A DNA stretch of 64,000 nucleotides, from positions 8,689,527-8,753,526 of the forward strand of contig CM043870.1 in NCBI GenBank assembly GCA_023846275.1, written 5' to 3'. Positions 21,538 to 36,899 of the stretch are shown here, one piece after another. Each line of letters starts with the position of its first letter. Within the stretch, counting starts at the first letter, position 1. A program made the translations under genes and the position numbers. This stretch comes from Vanilla planifolia. Taxonomy: Eukaryota > Streptophyta > Magnoliopsida > Asparagales > Orchidaceae. Below the pieces are notes generated by a model. The model was not told where the DNA came from and made no database searches. It saw only the letters and a program-made list of their open reading frames with translations.

Positions 21538-24500
21538 TGATCAAACTTTTATTCAAACTTCCTGGTATTTATCCTATTAGTTTTATCCTTTTTTATCCAT
21601 TCCTCCTTTCAATAACTATAACAAATGTATTGACTTTCTTAAAAAATTGAATAATAAAAAGAGAAAATTTTGTAAATAAGATAATACAAACCTGCAATAT
21701 GCTTTTACAATATCTTTATATCTTCAACAGATATTCCCAAACATATCGCTTGTCATCAAAATTTTGTGATATATTCTTACACTATTTAGACATGTCACTT
21801 TTTCATCTTTCCTCCATGCAGTCCATAGAGTAAAATGATTCCCTAATTATTTCTTAAATTGGCACTATCACTTTTATAATTGTACCAATTTTTAAGTGAG
21901 CATTCCACCAAGCTAACATATGACTCATCATTTTCAATCAAGCATATGCAATCTTATTTGTTGATAAATAGCTTTATAAAAAAAAATATACTTCTTATTG
22001 CTCCAACCAGTTATCTAATTTCTTGATTTAAACTATATGAACATAAAATAATAAATCAAGTATAGCTCTAACTTAAAAGAATTTTGTCAATTTTGTCCAT
22101 TTAAAGGGTGAGATTTTTTACATCTTTATCTTTCTCTCCAAATATCTTTAGATTACTACTTAAATTAAAAATTCCTTTAATTAAGAGTTTTTTTGTAAAA
22201 TTTTTTTAATCTATTGTAAGGAAGGATTAAGATTTTAATATCATCTTTATTGATACTTATATTTTTTGGGTTAATAGAGAGCCACCTATGTGTCCAAACT
22301 TGGTGAAATAGTCAACTTAATTACCTAGACTGAGCCTCCTCAATTTCTTGATTCTCTTTTATGAATTACTTTTCAACTATCTTCTTCTTTACTCTTATCT
22401 CTGATGTCAAATGAAAGTGCTCTTATGTCAAAAATAATATGATATATCTATGAGGTGTTCTTATTTTGACCTTTTAATAGTAAACCTTCTTTTATGAGTC
22501 ATGACAATAAAAGTGGAAGCATAGGAATTGGCTTGGAACTAAGGTAGAAATGATGGAGGAGATGGTTTTTATAATAAGAAAATTAAATTTTATAAGAAAT
22601 TTCTCTTAAACGGTTTTGAATTCATGAAGATTTGAATTCTAAAATTCTAAATTTTAGAATTTTAAACTACTTCATACATCATTTGTATCCATTTATATAG
22701 GTAAATATAATATTTTATTATAAAAATGTATAATATCTTAATTTCTATAAGAAACATGACTTTCATTAGAATATAAAAATTCGACAAATTCACCACATTA
22801 TGTGGCCTAACCACCTATTTTCTTGCATTTGTGCCTGGGTATTATTCACACCCATGAGTACCATTCCCAATAATAGATAGTTCCTTAGCATGTGAGTTGA
22901 TTATCACAACAAGTTAAGCCAACCAACCACATGCACATCCGACGTGGTCACACTCCCCTATTGTGCATGGGCATTCAGCATGCCACACCTTCCCATTTAT
23001 ACTATTACACCTGAACAAATGATGTTTAATTGACATGTGCTTTGGCACACTTATAGTCAGCTACAAAATGTAGCTCTTGGTGCATATTCTCTAATGACAA
23101 TTTTCATCATTTTGTCTTCTCTTTTAATTGTTGTATAATTTGAAATTCAATGACCCTGGCATTGATCTCCTAATCATTATATCTATTAGTTCTTATATAA
23201 AAGGAACTAGATAATATTTTACTTACAATATAATGTAATGTTATCTACAAATTACACAAAAATCTTTAAGGAAATAGAGGAAATCAAAGGTCCAAACAAT
23301 AAGTCATTTCTTATCATCGATATAAGTAACTTTTGATGTTAGTCATATGACTAATTGTTTTGCATCATTAATAATCATAACCATTTGAATGATTGGAAGG
23401 TTAGCAATAAAATAACCAATATTTATAAGTTTTATTTTGAATTAATTTTCTACTTTTATCTAACATAAATCAAATTAGTATAAATGATCGCATTCAAAGA
23501 CATCCAAAAAGGTATGTTGTACCCTCTAGTCATTGCACCAATTGTTTGACGATGCTAAAACTGTTATGTTATGTTTACTAATATTTTTGTTGATATGGAG
23601 AACTTAATAAATTGACTCATTGAGCTTAATGGAGATATTTAGGTGTTAACTACATCTAAAATTAGAAGAAACATGAGCTTGAGTAACATAAGAAAAAGAA
23701 CTATATTGAGTCTCTTTATTTTAATATTTAGAATGTCAAAAATTATAATAATTTACTTAAGATACTTAAGATTTATTTAAGACATGTATTTTATAGTGAG
23801 TTGCATCATTTATTAAGACTAAATTAAGTGAGATTTCAAAAGAGATACAATTAAGTGAAATTTTGATTAGCTAAATTAATCATACATGAATGATAAACCC
23901 ATCATAAAATATGATTAGTTAATATTTGGATCAAAAAGAGTGTTGGTCAAGAGATATTCTAAGCAATATGGTTATTTATATCATTCATACATGTAATTTC
24001 CCTTATCGTACAAGTATATTAATGTCTTACCAAAGAGATGTATTTTGAGTTTTAAGTATTTTGATAATCCTTACAGTATAGTGAAAAATTCTATACTTGC
24101 ACAATATATTCATTAGGAAGATTGAACAAAGCATCAGATCAAGCGACGAGGGTAGTTAGAATTTTTTTATTATCATACAAGTAGATCTTCATTTTATATG
24201 CATACATCACGTATTATCCAAAGAGATTTAAGGAGCTGATGGTCTTCATATAATATGATAACAATAATCATAATTATAACATTTATTTATTTATTTAGAA
24301 AGAGTTTAAAACTTATTCAGCATACCGATTTTTATCGTTGTTATATAACACTACCTTTGTACTTATATGATACCATTTCCCTAGAGAATTTACAACTAGA
24401 ATTTAATCATATATACAAATATTTATTGTAAGAATATGATTCTCATTTTTTACTAACTTGATATCTTATGATTATTATAAATAAGCATGTCAAAAGATCA

Positions 24501-27500
24501 ATTATAGTGTACGATTTATCATCATATAATAATTTTTTGTGAACACAAAATTTAGATTTTAGGTAGTTTTATTCTAATCATATTGTATGATATACTTATT
24601 ATATATGTATGATCAATTTGTGTAGAGACAATGAATTAGTTTAACTTTAGTGATTTTTTGGATGATGCTATCAATTGTGTATAGTACTTCTATGATCACT
24701 TAGATTATAAAGTATGATTAATTCAAGATGTGAGTAATGATTAGTTTGATTATTTTCACGTAGTCATTTAAGGATGTTTTGGAACAATCTATGAGCATTA
24801 TTAGGAGTATATAAAGGTATCCAAACATGATAGAAAATACTAATGCTTGATTAAAAAAAGCTTTGTGAGAAAGCTTTATTGTATTAATCATTTTTAAGAA
24901 GAAAAAAGTGTAATGACATGGCATTTAGCTTGAAACACTCATTTAAGCCTTCTTTTTCACACTAGAGCTAAGTTTTATATTTTTAATTCAAGTTATATCT
25001 ACTACATTCTCTTTTGTATGAGAATTGAGTATCATTCAATATATTCTATTTATTGTAGTGTACCACTTGTTAAAATTTTCTTTACTTAGAAGAATTATTG
25101 TGTCAAGCTTTAATTAGTTGTTTTATCCCATTATTAGGACTTTTATTTGATCTTTGTTTTGTTGGCCTTTATTAAGTTATAGATTGCCATTTAATGAGCC
25201 ATTGTGTAAGCTTTTATCAAGTTGGTGACATTTATCAAGGGTGGTATTGGGTTTTATTATGCCAATGCTTAGTAGATTTCTTATCCATTTGGTCAAAGGT
25301 GGATGTAAATTCAAGTTTGGATCAAACTACTTGAAACTTTTTGTGCACTTTAATTTACTTATCTTATAACATAACTAATTTTGTAAATCCTAAGCATATT
25401 TTCTAAAAAGAAGTGTTACATATGTCAACAAAATTAAGAATCTTACAAGTCTTCCATTGTAATGTTATTTAGTGTTTAAGTTGAATTGAAGATATAAATT
25501 TGTATAATTCAACCTCCACTTATAGATATCACACTCTCATAATTTATAACATGGTAAATTATTAATTCATATATTAAGGATTAGTTAGTAAATTTCAATT
25601 AAAAGACTAAAATGATATTTAGAATTGGCCATGAAAAATTTTGAAGGGCATGATTGATAATCATTGGTAGTGGTAACTACTATTTGGAGGGAAATATATA
25701 AATAATATTTATTTGAAATGAAAGAATTAAGTGTGAGCAAATAAAATAATTAGTTATATTAAAATGAAGAGAGTAGAAAGTCAACTTAAAGATAATTATG
25801 TAAAATGATGAGATTTTATAAGACATGTTATGTGAATGCTATAAAATTCATTGTCTACAATGTAATCAAGTTAGTATTGTTGAATGATTGTTCTAATGGT
25901 ATGGATATATTAATAATGAAATGGTAAGAATTAGATATTTTTTTTGTGTCTAGACGTATTTTCTAAAAAAGTGAATTTTGAGATAATGATGATGATTAGA
26001 TTAAACTGAATATCATGATTGAGAATAACAATTGATCATTCTAAAAATTATAATAGATTTGTTATATGAACTCAAAGAGATTATAGATAAGGATGATGTT
26101 ACTATGATTCAAAATATGTGAAAAAAGAAATGTTGAAAGTGGGTTTATAAAAGAAGATGCTAGAAGTTTTAAAGGAGAAAAGATTAGTAATGATTTTAGT
26201 TAAAGAAATAAAAAAATAATATTATGATCAAAGTTTAGTGAACTAACAAATCAGAGAATGAATTATTTGGAAACAAGAGGATACAATTTAGAGAAAATGA
26301 TCTTAAATGTTCTAAATTTTAAAAAAAAACTTTAATAAAGAGATACAAATTTGTAACATTTCAGAAGTGAAAAAATATTTTTAAATAATTATATTTAGAA
26401 TTTAGCATTATTAAGTAACTAAATTTATGAAATATAATGATCATAGATTTGATCAAAGTTTATAAGATGAGAAAAAATTATAAACATCCTAAAGTTAAGC
26501 AAAAATATCAATTTGTTATTTTTATGGCCAATATTAATTTCAATGGATATATTAAATTTTAAAAAAATCCATACGTAACCAAAAAGGAGACAACATTTAA
26601 AAGAAGGGAGAAAATTTTAAAATATTAGAATATGAATTAATAAAAACCTAATTATACCAAGATAGTTAAAATAATAGGCGACAAAAGATAAAACCCCTTT
26701 AATAAAAATTTAGTAATAATTTAAATTTTAATGTTAATATGTGATAGAAATTAAAATAAATACTAATTAATATAAAAAAATTATGTAACTAAACTAAGAT
26801 GAATGAGTTATGGAGAACCTCTGTCTACAATTATTTTGATCAAAATATGAAATATTGCAATGACAAAATAAAAGGACAAAATTTAAAAGAGATCTAATAT
26901 AATATTCATTATATATATTTTTAGAAAAAAATTTAAAATATCAAATATTGCCAAAAAGTTTAAAACTTAAATGATAGATGCAACTTACTGAGTAACTTTA
27001 TGTAAAAGAGGTAAATAAATTTTTAAAAAATATTTTAATAAAATTTTAATTAATATTTTTTTAAAACATTTTACCTTAAGTTTTAATAGGAAGAGTGAAA
27101 ACATAAAATCCTATATTCTTTCATGTACAAAAGGCATTAAATTTAGTCCTTCATGTGTGCACGTGTGTCCATTTCGAGGAAAGGAAATAAAAGGGATGTG
27201 TGGGTGAATGAGAGGCTTTTATAAAGGGAAAATTTATAAGAAAGAAAGGAAAGGAATAATTAAAGACAGTTTTTTAAGAAGAAATGGAAGAGTGATGAAA
27301 GAGAATTTGATCTCTAAATAGGTGTGAGGAAGTGCATAAGCAAATGGTCATCAATTACAATATGATACCACTAAAGAATGAATTAAGATAAGCATATTAT
27401 GTAATTTTGTGCATCTATGTGATGTACATTGTTATGCAATTTAGAAAGATTTTAATATTATATAGGTTGCTTTATAAGAGTTTTCTATGTTATGTGCCTT

Positions 27501-28859
27501 GATTTATAATTTGGTGTTTGGTAGATGTTTGTAGACAACCTTTAAATTGGAAAGAGATTCATATATTTAATAAAAAGACATCATGTAAATATGTGCTTTC
27601 AATGATGATGAACATATTATAGTAATTAGGTTTTTTAATTACAAAAGTGTAGTTTTTCTTGATCAATATGTTATAGTTGAATGAAATGTTGCAAAGGCTT
27701 ATTGTTTTAATTTATTCTCTTAATTTGACTCTTATACAAATGTGTTAAGTGTATTTTATGATTTCTAACATTGGCACAACATTTTAACATCCATGGCATG
27801 ACACATATCTCTTAACTATTTGAAACTAAGGACAAAGAGGAGAGAGTATTCTTTTTAAATAAATAAAATCTATTTTACTAATAATATCAAAAAGTGACTA
27901 TAAAGGATAAACAGATGCTAGTCCTTAAGAATAAGCCTCTTATATGAAAAGTAAAAGTTATTATGTTGCTAAATAAGTGTATCTCATTCTAAGTATCGTT
28001 CAAAAGTAGAACCTAATAATGAAACCAATTACAAAGTGTATCACAATAATCGAATATCTATCCTTTGTTCTAAATACTAAACATAAATCTTCAACAAAAT
28101 AAGAAGAAAACAGTTGTATAATGGATTATAAGTGCAATGGGAGCAAACAAAAAATGAAACGGAGGCCAAACCAATTAGAAAGGTGCTATAGAATGATTTA
28201 TTAAAGGGTGGGAGCATTTCATTGGTATTTAGTGTCATTCTAGGTATTTTGTTTTGCATATGCTATTATATGTTTATTTATTTGAACTCAGCTTGTTACT
28301 TGACCCACATTTGTAATACTTTACATTCTTGTTTATGTATACTTTCTTTTCTAATCCTATGATGGTTAGCTCAATATATTTCGGTTTAATAATTATAATA
28401 AAAAATACACATAGGACTTTAGGAAAATAATAAGAAAGATTGTTAGCTTTATAGTTTGTTACTTTATCATGGATGGATACATTAGGATTTAGATCATTTT
28501 TAATGTATAATACTTTTATGACACCTATATATGGTAGTCTGATGCTTCATAGAATTGTTCATTTGATTTTCACAAAAAAAATGTTTTGAGTATATGATAT
28601 TTATCTTTATCTAAGAATTTATATTTATATTTTTTGGAGCAATTATATTATTTTCAAAGAAAACTTTTTCTATACTAAAATAGTTTTGAAAATTAAAAAG
28701 ATTCTTTATAAAAAAGTTTTGTCAAGGTCATCAAAAGAATAAAAAATTATATGACAACATATGGTTGTTATAGCCCTGCTAAGTTACATTTTGTATTTGA
28801 TGACTTTGTTGTATATTTTGATCAAAAAATCAAAACATAATATTGATAAATTTGATTGT
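21538..28859. other. Long AT-rich stretch without recognisable genes
   Basis: No supported coding region, RNA gene or retroelement domain. A patch around 22830-23010 is less AT-rich but has no open frame or known motif. From about 24.0 to 24.9 kb there are several ATCATA/TATGAT-type palindromes, for example TCATATAATATGAT at 24246-24259. The rest is stop-rich and probably old, decayed repeat DNA. Confidence 0.45.
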
Positions 28860-29180
28860 GGAAATTGTCATTGCATTGTTTTCTATAAAATAAATTTTGT
28901 TTCAATAATTATCATTGATAGTCTCTAATCCCCACGTATATAATAGACATTTTATGTTCTCTTTAAGTATCATAGATTCCATTATACTAACTACCAATTA
29001 TAATGTGGAGTATTTTATGGAAAAACTTTGAAAGAGAAATTTACATAATAAAAAAAATTTAATAAATATATTTATTTAAAATAAATTTTAAGAAACAACT
29101 ATTATAAGCTTTGTGATAGCAAAAGACACATGCTATATTATGTATCATAGAGCACATTCAATTATTAAGCACCATAATAC
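28860..29180. repeat. Dispersed repeat of unknown class, copy 1
   Basis: It aligns in the same orientation with about 47850-48150. Shared landmarks are a CAATAATTATC start, ATCATAGATTC near 28969, a run of AAATATATTT-type bases near 29065, and GCACATTCAATT near 29150. The match is broken by many substitutions and small gaps. No ends, terminal repeats or coding content could be defined. Confidence 0.5.
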
Positions 29181-32100
29181 CTTCTTATCATCAAACCCCT
29201 TGAAAGTTTTATATGTTTTAGTGTTATCATTTATAACTTTGAACATCTAAGGATTATTTGGCATGTCATTTTAAAAAACTTATTGGTGTGTTAAAGTTGT
29301 TATTATGTCATGATAATAAAACTCATTTTTTATCTATATAATTTGTTTTTGGTTAAAAATAATTTTTGAAAAGTCCTTCTAAAAACTCTTTTTAAATCTC
29401 ACTAGTCACATTAAAGAAATTATAATCTAAATCAAAGGGATTTTTAGAATTACAATATTTGAGTATAGACTGGTATGCATTAAGCGAGATATGATCATTA
29501 TTATGAAATGACTAAAGTTATCTTTAACATTTTGTAAAAGAAGAAAATCATTTTTAGTATTATTTCAAATTGATTATCCTTAAGAAAATTGGTTTTAAGA
29601 AAATATTAAAAAAAAGTAACTTATGTTAGAGAATTCAAAGAGTGAAATTACAAGGAATAGATAAAAGGAGCTCGATGTTTATATGTCAAGGATAACTCAC
29701 ATGAAATGAGTACAAAATAAGAGTCAAATAATACTCATCTTCTTTTGGTTATCTATCCCTCTTGAATTCGACTTTTTGAAGGATTTGTATCATTATTATA
29801 GTGATGAACATTCTCTTGTTTGCACTCAAAACATGTAAACTATTCCCAAAAAGATGGCTTAGCTTCTTACATACATGGAGGGGAGGGGGTAGAGTGTGGG
29901 TTATCACCATTGTGGACTTAATTGCTCAAATTGTTAGCACTTAAGTAAGAGTTATTCACATTATGAGTAACTCCTAAATTATCCTTGATGTTGGTCATTT
30001 GGCATTGAATGACATGCATGAGAGCTTAGAAGAGAGTCCTTGAGTGGATGGCTCAAAATGATAGGGTCTTGCATGTTTTAATTCCATTTGTCTAAATGTA
30101 AGCATTGTACTTCATTCAACTAAGTCTTGAGTGTTTGGGTCATGAGCACTTTAGTTTGGAGGGCATAACCTTGAATTTAGGATCTCAATATCCTTGTTGT
30201 AAGCATTGGTGTACCCTAAAATTTGTGTTGTTGTAAGAAATTGATTCTATAATATCAATTTGTGATTCATGGTATGAATTATCTCAATATGAGAGTTTTC
30301 ACATTTTTTGGAATTTGGGAAAGGATTTTGGAAAATTAAATATTGATTTTTGTGATATTCCTTATAAAGTATGTCATGATTTAAAATATTCTAAATTTAA
30401 AAAAAAAAGTTATAATATTGGATAAAATTCATTGAGATGATTTCAATAACATTTATTCCATTTTGATTGGATAACATTTTGAGTTGTTATGATTTTTTTA
30501 AAATTTAAAGATTAAATAAGAAATTAATTAATTAATATATATTGACTATTTAAAACCTAATGCATAAACTACTTTCTCATTCTTGCTTTTAACAAGTTCC
30601 TTTTCTTCCACCATTCTTTAGGTTGAATAAGAAAGGGCACTTTAATGACTCTTTGAACCATTGTAGCTATTCTTCGTAAAGATCATGTTGAAGAAGAGAG
30701 TTCGTCGGTTCTCATTTACAACCTTTGGATTTCCACTTTTTTCTTTACACTCTTTCATTCAATCCAAGTGACTCTTTGTAATGATTACCAAAGCACAAGT
30801 TTTTTTTCCATTGTTGTTGACTTATTAGCTGAGCTATAATGGAGTAGAAGGCTTTCTAATTTTCTAATTTGATTAAGTGATCTCCATGCATCATCTTTTA
30901 GGCCTAATTAATTACTAAGCTAGTTGTTTCCTTTTCAACCTAACTCAAAATTTGTAATTTGTGCTTAGCTTACAACCATATCCAACTTAAAAAGATGTGA
31001 TTATTCAAAACTAGGTTTATATTGTTGTAAGGGCATTGCAAGAGAGCTACATTTCATGCTCTTTTCCTTTAGAATAGAGAGTGATGGAGCTTAGGTTGCT
31101 AGAGCATCTATTGTCATTTGAGCAAAGTTAGCAATCCATTAACTCCATTTTAACCCAGCTAGTTCATTTGTTCTTCTTGGACTTGGTGGAGTATATGCCA
31201 TTTATGGCTATGTCCTTAAAAAGATAATAATGCATGGTGCATAATTTGAATGTGAAATTTTTAGGAAAGTGAAAATCTTAGAATTCAAAAAGGAGCTACA
31301 AATGATCAGAAAGGGAAATTAAGACAATATTTGAAACATCATCAAATTGTCTAAGTAGGCAAATCTAATAACCATGATATAAGTATACTTGTTATTAACG
31401 TATTCTTAAGATGTGCTATGATAAGTATATGGCATCATAATTCATGATAAATGATGCAATCTCATCTTTGATTTTTATTTTATGATCATTTAAATATTTG
31501 TGACATCCTATTATATCTTGCTCTTTATATATATTTGAGATATTGGAACATGACAAAATGGTATAATTTGTAAAGGAAGAAGGGAATTTAAAGAATAATA
31601 TGATATGGTCTGGCAATTTCAACTATAGAAGCATTAGTATATGATAAGATAACATGATATTATGGCATGATATTGGTATGTGATGGTGAGATATTAGTAT
31701 CCCTATGACATTATGCCCTAACTTGAGTATGATTATTGATGCACTTATTTTTTTGTTAGCTTATCTACAAGTTTTTAAGGTATCTAAGTAAGGTCATAGA
31801 CCATGCTACATTATTATATGACACCAAATGTAATATGACATGAGTTGCACCTTTAAAGCACTAAAGCCTCATATGTTTATCACTAGCTTACCTTTGAGTA
31901 TGAGTGCAACCCAATCTAGATTAATCATGTTAGATGTGATTGTCAAATATGATTGATACTTATGCCTACATGTAAAGGCATTTGCATTCAAGATCTTTTG
32001 ATGAGACCAATGTTACTGATACAAAATGTGATATATTGTGGAGTAAAGATAATAATTAAATGAGAAATAGAGTCCTAAATAAGAAAATATATGAAATAAT

Positions 32101-34439
32101 ATAAAAAATAAAAAATATATTATTATTATTATTATTTCTCAAGCATTGATAACTCGTGATCCTTTTATTCCATCATGTGATATGACTTTATTTTGTTTTA
32201 CTATTATACTTTTTCTAAATTATTATGTTTTATTTAGTTATTTGCCTATTGTGTTTGTTGAAGACTCATCCATGCTTACATCATAGGTTAAGTAGCTACA
32301 TCATATAGAGATGGGGAATAAATTGAGGTTGGAAGCACAAATACACTCAAAATGCTACTAGATTAGGTGTTTTGAGATGGGGTATGCTAATGAACGTTAT
32401 ATATCAATATTTATGGCTATGTTGGGATATCTGTAGACTTTTTTAATGTGTTCAAGTGCCTTACTATATAGTTTCTATTTTGTATTTTCATATTTATTTC
32501 TAGTTACATTGTGTATATTATGAGTGCAACATATATATACAAAGAAAAGTTACCAATTATAGAAGAGACTATCTATTCTAAGATTACAAAATAGATTTTA
32601 TATTAAGTTTCTATCTTACATTTTGATTATTGGTTGATGGTTATTATAGTTGGATGGATTGGTTGATGCATTACGATCTTAGTTTCATTATCACTCAATA
32701 ATAAGAAAACACTATTACCATTGTGATAGTGTGGTTTTAATTTAATATCCATTTAGTTTGGGTGGGGCATGAAAATGTGGGCCTCAAGGGCATGGCCTTA
32801 AGCATTGAGGGCTTAACTTTAAGCACTAGGTCTCCATCGCTCTATTCAAACTCTTATTATCAATGTCTATCCCCTACCTACCTCCTAAATTGATGGTTGT
32901 GATTTAACATGCAAATTTTTGTATCATTATTCATTCTTTGAACTCTTAATGCTATCATTTATATTGCAATAAAGAAGAAATGTAAATGTTTTCTAGAAAA
33001 CATCAAGCCTTAAGAGAGCAACATACAGTTTAAAGTTTTCTAAGGCATAATAACTTATTTCATATGTGGTTCATCTTATCAGCTTGTTCTTTAAAATAGT
33101 ACAACTAAGGTTTTGGTTCCTTTTAAATGTATTTTCACTTGGAGTAAGGTGTTGCTGACATAGGTAGATTCGACATTGTGCTAAATATCTTGGATAGACT
33201 TCTAGAGAAAGCAAGCAGTTCATTTAAATGGAAGTGGAAGGACTTTGAGATTGAAAGAGGCATTTTAAGAATAAGGTTGCATTAGTGGAAGTCTTTAGTT
33301 ATTCCATAGTCTCATTAGGGCAAAAAAGGCTATGGTTGATTGAATTACCAAAACAAATGTGTGGTTAAATAAAACATTTTAATTCTCCTAACATTTCTTT
33401 GGATACCACCAAGGGTAGTAATGCCTTAGAGCTCGACATTGAAGGGGTCTTAAAATATCATTAGCAATAAAAGAAGAAATAAAAGGAGAAAAGGTTTTGG
33501 GTGCTCCCTTAGAGTTTAGGTTTGTAACCATTCTACCTAAAAGAATTGAGAGCCTGAGGATGGTTTTGATGGACAACTAACTCTTGTGGAAGACCTTTGG
33601 GATCCTATTAAGATCCTTATCTATTGTTTAAATCATGTAAGTTTGTTGTTTGATGGTTTATACTTTGGCAACTAACATCATTGAAATTCCATTTTTCTTC
33701 TTAGAGGGCCTTAATTCTGCTTCATGATGAAACCTTGAGGGAATATGAAGCATCTCTCAAAATTTGGAGGCGAGTGTAGAGAAGTTAGCTACCAATAAGT
33801 GGCTCAATGGAAACCTATCAACATTCAAGGATATCTTACGATATTAGTTTGATGAGAACACTTTTCTTAAAACATCAAAATATGGTTTAGAAGAAGAAAG
33901 AATCTCTGGACAAAAGAAGATTGATCAGCATGAGGCTAAGTTCATGTTACTATTTGGTTATTTATGAATACTCTTTCTTTAATTTGGAAGAGGTCATAAG
34001 TAGTATGACTATCCTAAACTTCAAGGACTTTGCTAAGGAGTTGAGCTAATTATCCTCTTCATAGACTTATAAATATCAACCATTTATTTAAGAATCCTTG
34101 AGGATGAATTTTCATACATTAATAATATTCTCCTACCTTATGACTACTTTGAAATTACTAAAGATGAAGAGGCTTTTAGGAATCTCAATTTATAAGAATA
34201 TTAAACATATACTTATTACTCTTAAGAGATCCCTAAGGAGATACTCTTCAAGTGGTCTTTGTTATTTTCTCCTTTTAGCATTTTGTATTTTGTTATTTGC
34301 AACCTTTTTTGTGTCAATGCATGGTTTTAGATTTAACACACTTTTGTTGTTTGCTTATGCCTAATCAATTTTTCAAGAGTAAGAAACCAAGGCATATTTT
34401 AAGTGAAAACTGTTTCTTATGTCGAATTCTTAAAGCTAT
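29181..34439. other. AT-rich stretch without recognisable genes
   Basis: No reliable gene was found. A 20-base (ATT)n run lies near 32119-32136. A plus-strand frame near 33790-34000 (KWLNGNLSTFKDIL and neighbours) looks partly coding but has stops and no family that I can name. An 88-codon frame at 34098-34364 is AT-rich and hydrophobic, without known motifs. Confidence 0.4.
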
Positions 34440-34900
34440 TTTAATTTAAATACTGTTGTGTTATCTTTAACAATAGCTAGAGGAATTCCAAATTTGTTTG
34501 AGATGTAGATCTAAAAGAAGTAGTGAACCACACTTGTTGTTCGATTGGTTAAGGATTTAACCTAAATTCTCTTGAAGGAATAGCTAATAATAACTAGAAG
34601 GTATTGTCATCTACCTATAGTTGTCAAAAGTGAATTAGGGCAGTCCAATCCATATGCGAAGATGCATTAAAAGATAGTGATTTCCTTCATTTAAGATAAT
34701 GATTAATGAGGAAGTAATGTAAGAGTCTGGCATTCATCACATCTTTATGCAAAGCATGCAATATCTTTTTACTTTATGGGTTAGAAGAGTCCTTAATTAT
34801 TAATTTCCATTGCTATACTCTGACTTGAGGCATGGTGTCTACACTCACCTAAATAGATCAGATTTGTCTTGAAACTCAAAAGAATTGATGCATTTGATCA
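34440..34900 (-). pseudogene. Possible Ty3/gypsy integrase remnant
   Basis: Read on the minus strand, a few pieces in shifting frames resemble a gypsy integrase core: FLLDLHLKQIW followed by KFGIPLAIVKDN, which recalls the 'RFGIP..I..D.G..F' motif next to a catalytic aspartate, and an upstream segment recalling the 'YFTKWVEA' neighbourhood. There are many stops, and no LTR pair or RT was found around it. It could be the trace of an Athila- or Tat-like element, but the evidence is thin. Confidence 0.33.
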
Positions 34901-36899
34901 AATGCTTGATGTAAGACTTTTATTAAAGTAAACCCTTGATTAATACATAATGTGAAGCCAAGACCCTGGTCCTTCTTACATATAATCTTAGTGGAGGCAA
35001 GACTAGTGATAATTTTCTTAACTCGATTGACCACTCAATAGAACAATTGGTTGAAATTGGTGTTTGCCATAGCCACATACTTCTTGTTATCATTCAAATT
35101 GTCTTTCAATAATATAAATCTAGGGACAATATACATAATTAGAGTAATTTCCTATAGTTGAACATTTATTGCATCTTATTCAATATGCATGAAATATCCA
35201 AATGTAATGTGGCATAAATATTACCATATGTTGTGAAAGAAACTTAAGTAGTTATTACAAAACCTTTATTTGCTCAAGGTAGATAAACATTACATCATGG
35301 CATGGTCAAAGTTTACAAAGTTTTTTCATTTCTATTCATGTGAGAAGCTCACATCTCCTTTTGATTCCCATATAGTGCACGTAAAGTTATTAGTCAATAT
35401 TGGTTAAGCCATTACCACAGACTTAATAATGAAACATATATGACAATCATGACCATGTAAAGTAATAAAAATTTGAGACATCACATGCAAGTGCCTTCAT
35501 TATATAAAGCATGTATGTCATGCTCCATTATATCATTATTGCAATAAGATATACAATTCACTTGCAATGCAAAGCCTTTTTTAAAACATAATAGATATTT
35601 CATTTCTTCATGAAGTCAATTATAGATTTCCCTATAGGAAGAGTTTGAAAAATGATTATAATTCTTCTTACAAGTCTATTGGAATTAGCTTTTCTCCTTA
35701 AGTCTTATGTTTGCACCTATGATGTAGTGATATCTTATTGTATGGTCACTAATGAATGTTTGCCATTTTATTACATTGCTAGATATGCATTTTTTGTGAT
35801 GACATTTTTTGATGTCACTTGTTTTGTTTTTGCAATATGACAATGGTGCCTTTACTTGTGTTGTTTGATGTAGTAGACTAATGGCATCTTCTATGAAACA
35901 TGTTTGATATGCTTTGAGTTGTAATTGATCTATGTCTACATTCAAAATTTGTACTATTTTAATCAATAAAGTGCATGAGTTGTTTCTCTACATTTTTCTC
36001 CCTTGATGAAAATAATCCTTATTACTTTATGTACGTGTTTAAAGTTTTTGTTCTTTATGATCAAAATTATCTTTGTTTGTGTTACTGATTACACCATCAT
36101 ACTGGTCTGAGGCCATACATATAGTACATTGATTCAATTAGGAAAATCATTAGTTTTATTTGTACCATTCTTTTGTATTGTTGCATCATATTAGTACTTA
36201 ATTCTTGATGTTTGTTTTGCGATACACCTGTCTAATCTCCCACACAAAATGTCATATTGGTATGATGTTGTCTTAGTGTGAAGGATGAGATTAAATAGTT
36301 AGTCATCTAATAATGATTGATTGTATTTGTTGGATCTTTCATAACATTATGATCACTCTGACTAGTGAAGAATGATACTCGTGATGTGAAGTACGAGTTT
36401 GATCTTGATGAACGTAATGATCTGATGTGGTGTACTAAATGGCTGTCAATATGATAAGATGTGATGAACCATAAAGCTACTAATTTTGAATGTAGTAATG
36501 TGGCAAGGGTTGTAGTACATGAAACCTTATCACATTGTTAATATTTATTTTTGCTCTATCATATTGTAGTAAGTTAATGTAATTTAGTTTTTATACCTTG
36601 TTTTATGTGTGGATGTAAGGTGTTTAAGATTTCTCTTATCAAATTAGAGCTCTGCATCATTTAGAAATGGATTCTTCATTCTATATAAATCTTATATTTG
36701 ATTTGGCATAGTTTTAGTTAGGTATCTAGCCACTATGTTTCCTTCTTTATTTATTAAAATCCACTTATTATTTTTAAATAGCATTTCTTTTTTGATTAAA
36801 TCATGATCTCTAGCATTTGGTATGAGTTTCTTGTTATGTTCTAAATTAAAAATATAAATTATTGGTAATCCGTTTTCATAATCAAATTTTGTAACTACA
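34901..36899. other. AT-rich stretch, unassigned
   Basis: No feature could be supported. A minus-strand frame of 93 codons at 35685-35966 and one of 72 codons at 36692-36910 have no motif that I recognise. The latter begins just downstream of the old LINE fragment and could be its distal end or flank. Confidence 0.4.

Noticed and set aside
34098..34364. 88-codon hydrophobic frame as a small membrane protein
   Set aside because: AT-rich codons such as Leu, Phe and Ile give hydrophobic frames by chance. There is no motif and no supporting context.
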